From Phalacrocorax aristotelis (taxonomy: Eukaryota > Chordata > Aves > Suliformes > Phalacrocoracidae), in NCBI RefSeq assembly GCF_949628215.1, contig NC_134276.1, positions 133,672,125 through 133,736,124 on the forward strand: 64,000 nucleotides of DNA, written 5' to 3'. Of the stretch, positions 59,239-64,000 are shown in pieces. The notes below the pieces were generated by a model. The model saw only the letters and a list, made by a program, of their open reading frames with translations, did not search any database and was not told the DNA's origin. A program made the position numbers and the translations under genes. How positions within the stretch are numbered: position 1 is the stretch's first letter; every line of letters begins with the position of its first letter.

Positions 59239-60040
59239 CCTCACCTCAGCCGTGGCGTCTTAATTTAGCGGGAGCGATGAAAAGCGTCAGGGACCGTGAG
59301 TCCGCTAATGCTGAGAGGGTGCCGATGCTTTAGAGAAGAAAAACCATGCGGAGGACGGGCTGGAAAAGGACATTACGCTAATCGCCAGATTGAAGCCGTG
59401 GTCCATGACGTACAAGCCGTAATCGCAGTTTTTGTTTCTCAGCACTAAAGCTGAAGCGTGACAAGGAAACTTCTTTGAGAAGCCTGGCAATTGCGATGCA
59501 GGAGAGTAAGGGCAGGGAGGAAGCGGTGGCGATGGACGTTGAGGACTTCAAATACTTTTCATGGCTGGAACGTGTCTAGCACGTGAGCGCATCTGTTCGC
59601 AGCACCGTTGGGTATAGCAGGATACCTGAGAAGAGGAGGGCCGTAATGGCCGTGTGAGACAGCCATTCTGTCAGGAGCGCGGCGGTCGACCAGTAGCTTA
59701 AAGCTCTGCTAGCCATCCTCTCCTTCTTGCTCCTTTCAGAGCGGGTGATAAAAAATTTAATGGCCTCTGTTTGAGACTGCTAGGAAGCCAGGCAACGCGG
59801 AGACAGAAGAGCAAATTTTGCTGGAAAAGGCTTGGCAAAGGACGTTGAGGGCAAAGCCTTGTCTGTTTGCCTTAGAAGGCCTCTGTGAATGAAAGAATTG
59901 CCTGTCCTCAAGGCTGGGCCAGTTTTGGCAACCAGTTCTACACCCTGTTGGGCCCGTTTCAAGGCAGGCTAGATGTTGGCTGATATAAAGGCCTGCCAAG
60001 GGACTTAGAGGCCAATCAGAAGAAGAAAAGGGAATTCAAC
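59239..60040. repeat. Core 18
   Basis: TTCAAATAC variant, GGACATTACGC private difference, GATAAAAAATTTAATGG form, type B end. Confidence 0.95.
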
Positions 60041-60601
60041 GGTTATCCGGTCCGGGTTTTACCCCAGTCCATTTCCAGGGTGGATCCTGTCCAATATATA
60101 CCACCGCTTCATTTCCAGGGCAGATCCTGTCAGGGTTTAGTGGACTGGGAGTAAAACCAGGGCAGGATCCACCTGGGGAATTCACTGGGGGTAAAACCTT
60201 GACTGCATCTGCCCTGGGATTGGACTGGGGGTAAAACCCGGAACGGATCTGCCCTGGGAATGGACTGGGGGTAAAACCCAGAACGGATCTGACCTGGGAA
60301 TGGACTGCAGGTTCAACCTGGACCGGATCTGCCCTGGGAATGGACTGGCAGTAAATCTTGGACTGTCTCCGACCTCGGATAGGACTGGGGCTAAAATCCC
60401 GGACTGGATTTCCTCTGGGAATGGACTGGGGTTTACACCCGGTCTGCATCCACCCTTGGAATGGACTGGGGGTAAAACCCGGATGGGATCCGTGCTGGGG
60501 GTAAACTGCAGACCGGATCCACTCGGAGATGGACTGGTGGGAATGCCCAGTGCGGATCCGGCCTTGGAATGGACTGGTGGTAAAACATATACTGGGTCCG
60601 C

Positions 60602-61404
60602 CCTCACCTCAGCCGTGGCTTCTTAATTTGGTGGGAGCGATGAAAAGCGTCAGGGACCGTGAGTCCGCTAATGCTAGAGAGGGTGCCGACGCTTTAGAGA
60701 AGAAAAAGCATGCGGAGGACGGGCTGGAAAAGAACGTTACGCTAATTGCCAGATTGAAGCCGTGGTCCATGACGTACAAGCCGTAATCGCAGTTTTTGTT
60801 TCTCAGCACTAAAGCTGAAGCGTGACAAGGAAACGTCTTTGAGAAGCCTGGCAATTGCGATGCAGGAGAGTAAGGGCAGGGAGGAAGCGGTGGCGATGGA
60901 CGTTGAGGACTTCAAATACTTTTCATGGCTGGAACGTGTCTAGCACGTGAGCGCACCTGTTTGCGGCACCGTTGGGTATAGCAGGATACCTGAGAAGAGG
61001 AGGGCCGTAATGGCCGTGTGAGACAGCCATTTTGCCAGGAGCGCGGCGGTCGACCAGTAGCTTAAAGCTCTGCTAGCCATCCTCTCCTTCTTGCTCCTTT
61101 CAGAGCGGGTGATAAAAAATTTAATGGCCTCTGTTCGAGACTGCTAGGAAGCCAGGCAACGCGGAGACAGAAGAGCAAATTTTGCTGGAAAAGGCTTGGC
61201 AAAGGACGTTGAGGGCAAAGCCTTGTCTGTTTGCCTTAGAAGGCCTCTGTGAATGAAAGAATTGCCTGTCCTCAAGGCTGGGCCAGTTTTGGCAACCAGT
61301 TCTACACCCTGTTGGGCCCGTTTCAAGGCAGGCTAGATGTTGGCTGATATAAAGGCCTGCCAAGGGACTTAGAGGCCAATCAGAAGAAGAAAAGGAAATT
61401 TAAT
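60602..61404. repeat. Core 19
   Basis: GCTAGAGAGG open-frame form, TTCAAATAC, TGTTCGAG. End altered to GGAAATTTAATGG, losing the EcoRI-type GAATTC. Confidence 0.95.
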
Positions 61405-61965
61405 GGTTATCCGGTCCGGGTTTTACCCCAGTCCATTTCCAGGGTGGATCCTGTCCAATATATACCACCACTCCATTTCCAGGGCAGATCCTGTCAGGGT
61501 TTAGTGGACTGGGAGTAAAACCAGGGCGGGATCCACCTGGGGAATTCACTGGGGGTAAAACCTGGACTGCATCTGCCCTGGGATTGGACTGGGGGTAAAA
61601 TCTGGACCGGATCTGCCCTGGGAATGGACTGGGGGTAAAACCCGGAACGGATCTGACCTGGGAATGGACTGCAGGTTCAACCTGGACCGGATCTGCCCTG
61701 GGAATGGACTGGCAGTAAATCTTGGACTGTCTCCGACCTCGGATAGGACTGGGGCTAAAATCCCGGACTGGATTTCCTCTGGGAATGGACTGGGGTTTAC
61801 ACCCGGTCTGCATCCACCCTTGGAATGGACTGGGGGTAAAACCCGGATGGGATCCGTGCTGGGGGTAAACTGCAGACCGGATCCACTCGGAGATGGACTG
61901 GTGGGAATGCCCAGTGCGGATCCGGCCTTGGAATGGACTGGTGGTAAAACATATACTGGGTCCGC

Positions 61966-62768
61966 CCTCACCTCAGCCGTGGCTTCTTAATTTGGTGGGA
62001 GCGATGAAAAGCGTCAGGGACCGTGAGTCCGCTAATGCTAGAGAGGGTGCCGACGCTTTAGAGAAGAAAAAGCATGCGGAGGACGGGCTGGAAAAGAACG
62101 TTACGCTAATTGCCAGATTGAAGCCGTGGTCCATGACGTACAAGCCGTAATCGCAGTTTTTGTTTCTCAGCACTAAAGCTGAAGCGTGACAAGGAAACTT
62201 CTTTGAGAAGCCTGGCAATTGCCATGCAGGAGAGTAAGGGCAGGGAGGAAGCGGTGGCGATGGACGTTGAGGACTTCAAATACTTTTCATGGCTGGAACG
62301 TGTCTAGCACGTGAGCGCACCTGTTTGCGGCACCGTTGGGTATAGCAGGATACCTGAGAAGAGGAGGGCCGTAATGGCCGTGTGAGACAGCCATTTTGCC
62401 AGGAGCGCGGCGGTCGACCAGTAGCTTAAAGCTCTGCTAGCCATCCTCTCCTTCTTGCTCCTTTCAGAGCGGGTGATAAAAAATTTAATGGCCTCTGTTC
62501 GAGACTGCTAGGAAGCCAGGCAACGCGGAGACAGAAGAGCAAATTTTGCTGGAAAAGGCTTGGCAAAGGACGTTGAGGGCAAAGCCTTGTCTGTTTGCCT
62601 TAGAAGGCCTCTGTGAATGAAAGAATTGCCTGTCCTCAAGGCTGGGCCAGTTTTGGCAACCAGTTCTACACCCTGTTGGGCCCGTTTCAAGGCAGGCTAG
62701 ATGTTGGCTGATATAAAGGCCTGCCAAGGGACTTAGAGGCCAATCAGAAGAAGAAAAGGAAATTTAAT
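61966..62768. repeat. Core 20
   Basis: As core 19, including the GGAAATTTAATGG end. Units 18-19 and 19-20 are both 1364 bp. Confidence 0.95.
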
Positions 62769-63637
62769 GGTTATCCGGTCCGGGTTTTACCCCAGTCCAT
62801 TTCCAGGGTGGATCCTGTCCAATATATACCACCACTCCATTTCCAGGGCAGATCCTGTCAGGGTTTAGTGGACTGGGAGTAAAACCAGGGCGGGATCCAC
62901 CTGGGGAATTCACTGGGGGTAAAACCTGGACTGCATCTGCCCTGGGATTGGACTGGGGGTAAAATCTGGACCGGATCTGCCCTGGGAATGGACTGGGGGT
63001 AAAACCCAGAACGGATCTGACCTGGGAATGGACTGCAGGTTCAACCTGGACCGGATCTGCCCTGGGAATGGACTGGCAGTAAATCTTGGACTGTCTCCGA
63101 CCTCGGATAGGACTGGGGCTAAAATCCCGGACTGGATTTCCTCTGGGAATGGACTGGGGTTTACACCCGGTCTGCATCCACCCTTGGAATGGACTGGGGG
63201 TAAAACCCGGATGGGATCCGTGCTGGGGGTAAACTGCAGACCGGATCAACCTTGGGAATGGACTGGGGTAAAAGCCGGGCTGGATCCGACCTGGGAGTGG
63301 ACTGCGGGTAAAACCCGGAGAGGAACTCCTTTGGCAATGGGCTGGCGGTAAAACCTGGACAGGATCCCCTCTGGGAATGGACTGTGGGTAAAACCCGGAC
63401 CGGATCTCCTCTGGGAATGGATTGGGGGTAAAACCCGGACCGTATCCACCCTAGGAATGGACTGTGGGTAAAACTTGGACTGGATCTGCCCTGGGAACGG
63501 AGTGGGGGTAAAACCCGGACGGGATCCGTGCTAGGGGTAAACTGCAGAGCGGATCCACTCGGAGATGGACTGGTGGGAACGCCCAGTGCGGATCCGGCCT
63601 TGGAATGGACTGGTGGTAAAACATATACTGGGTCCGC

Positions 63638-64000
63638 CCTCACCTCAGCCGTGGCTTCTTAATTTGGTGGGAGCGATGAAAAGCGTCAGGGACCGTGAGT
63701 CCGCTAATGCTAGAGAGGGTGCCGACGCTTTAGAGAAGAAAAAGCATGCGGAGGACGGGCTGGAAAAGAACGTTACGCTAATTGCCAGATTGAAGCCGTG
63801 GTCCATGACGTACAAGCCGTAATCGCAGTTTTTGTTTCTCAGCACTAAAGCTGAAGCGTGACAAGGAAACGTCTTTGAGAAGCCTGGCAATTGCGATGCA
63901 GGAGAGTAAGGGCAGGGAGGAAGCGGTGGCGATGGACGTTGAGGACTTCAAATACTTTTCATGGCTGGAACGTGTCTAGCACGTGAGCGCACCTGTTTGC
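63638..64000. repeat. Core 21, truncated by the window end
   Basis: GCTAGAGAGG form with AAACGTC. The first 363 bp only are in view. Confidence 0.95.

Larger units (their letters stand above)
33513..64000 (-). repeat. Composite higher-order array: 802-bp core plus 40-bp satellite spacers
   Basis: Twenty complete cores of about 802 bp and one partial core alternate with satellite spacers. Spacer lengths in order: 1073, 483, 403, 403, 749, 749, 749, 641, 828, 1073, 1073, 1073, 403, 403, 641, 827, 520, 561, 561 and 869 bp. Cores are nearly identical throughout, whereas spacers vary by whole monomers and by type. Type A spacers start CTGCAGACCGGATCAACC. Type B spacers start with about 110 bp of satellite in the opposite orientation (GGTTATCCGGTCCGGG...) before flipping near a GGGTTTAGTGGACTGGGAG junction. 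The array continues beyond the window. Confidence 0.95.

Noticed and set aside
33513-64000. Centromeric array with CENP-B boxes
   Set aside because: I found no TTCG....A..CGGG pattern in the monomer or core. A centromeric role cannot be judged without chromatin data.
1-64000. Assignment to the W chromosome or to a particular species
   Set aside because: Repeat density fits but no diagnostic gene or named satellite was recognised.

Overview
The window reads as repeat-dense, GC-rich avian DNA, probably microchromosomal or sex-chromosome heterochromatin. I could not fix the species. Evidence for a bird: a CR1 LINE endonuclease fragment at the left end, a solo LTR of the common avian ERVL type (11332-11939, starting TGTCATGGTTTTACC), a class II endogenous retrovirus primed by tRNA-Trp, and many GC-rich minisatellites. 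I see no intact host protein gene. The only gene-like locus is a CpG-rich promoter near 6.5-6.95 kb with a doubtful exon on its left.

Layout. 1-12.4 kb is a mosaic of old repeats: CR1 fragment (1-655), GC-rich minisatellites in both orientations, a diverged interspersed repeat I call R1 (1165-2035, with partial copies at 9640-9955 and, inverted, 11265-12345), two tandem segments rich in ACATGTG and C-runs (2050-4740), a minus-strand solo LTR (4809-5323), the promoter region, and an inverted repeat (9343-9612 / 10255-10526). 12.4-30.3 kb is about 300 monomers of a 40-bp satellite carrying a BamHI site (GGATCC). It is split by a 6,079-bp provirus (19633-25711, minus strand) with 250-bp LTRs, a tRNA-Trp primer site, gag, pro and pol in three successive -1 frames, and almost no env. 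30.3-32.3 kb repeats left-flank material: minisatellite, the R1 5' end and an inverted copy of the 3.4-3.6 kb segment. From 32.35 kb to the end the same 40-bp satellite returns in the opposite orientation. From 33.5 kb it alternates with an unrelated, very uniform 802-bp core, giving 20 complete cores and a 21st cut by the window edge. Unit lengths fall into classes (about 1205, 1285, 1322, 1364, 1443, 1551, 1630 and 1875 bp), and the order of classes partly recurs as two superblocks.

Most notable is this composite higher-order array: satellite plus a non-satellite core that carries TATA and CCAAT motifs, splice-acceptor-like tracts and fragments of coding-like, coiled-coil-like sequence. One 243-bp part of it shows only two variable positions that I could find in 20 copies. 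Long open frames in the satellites come from a stop-poor 40-bp period (40 = 1 mod 3), not from genes. The provirus cannot be coding-competent: gag and pol have frame breaks and env is reduced to a remnant.
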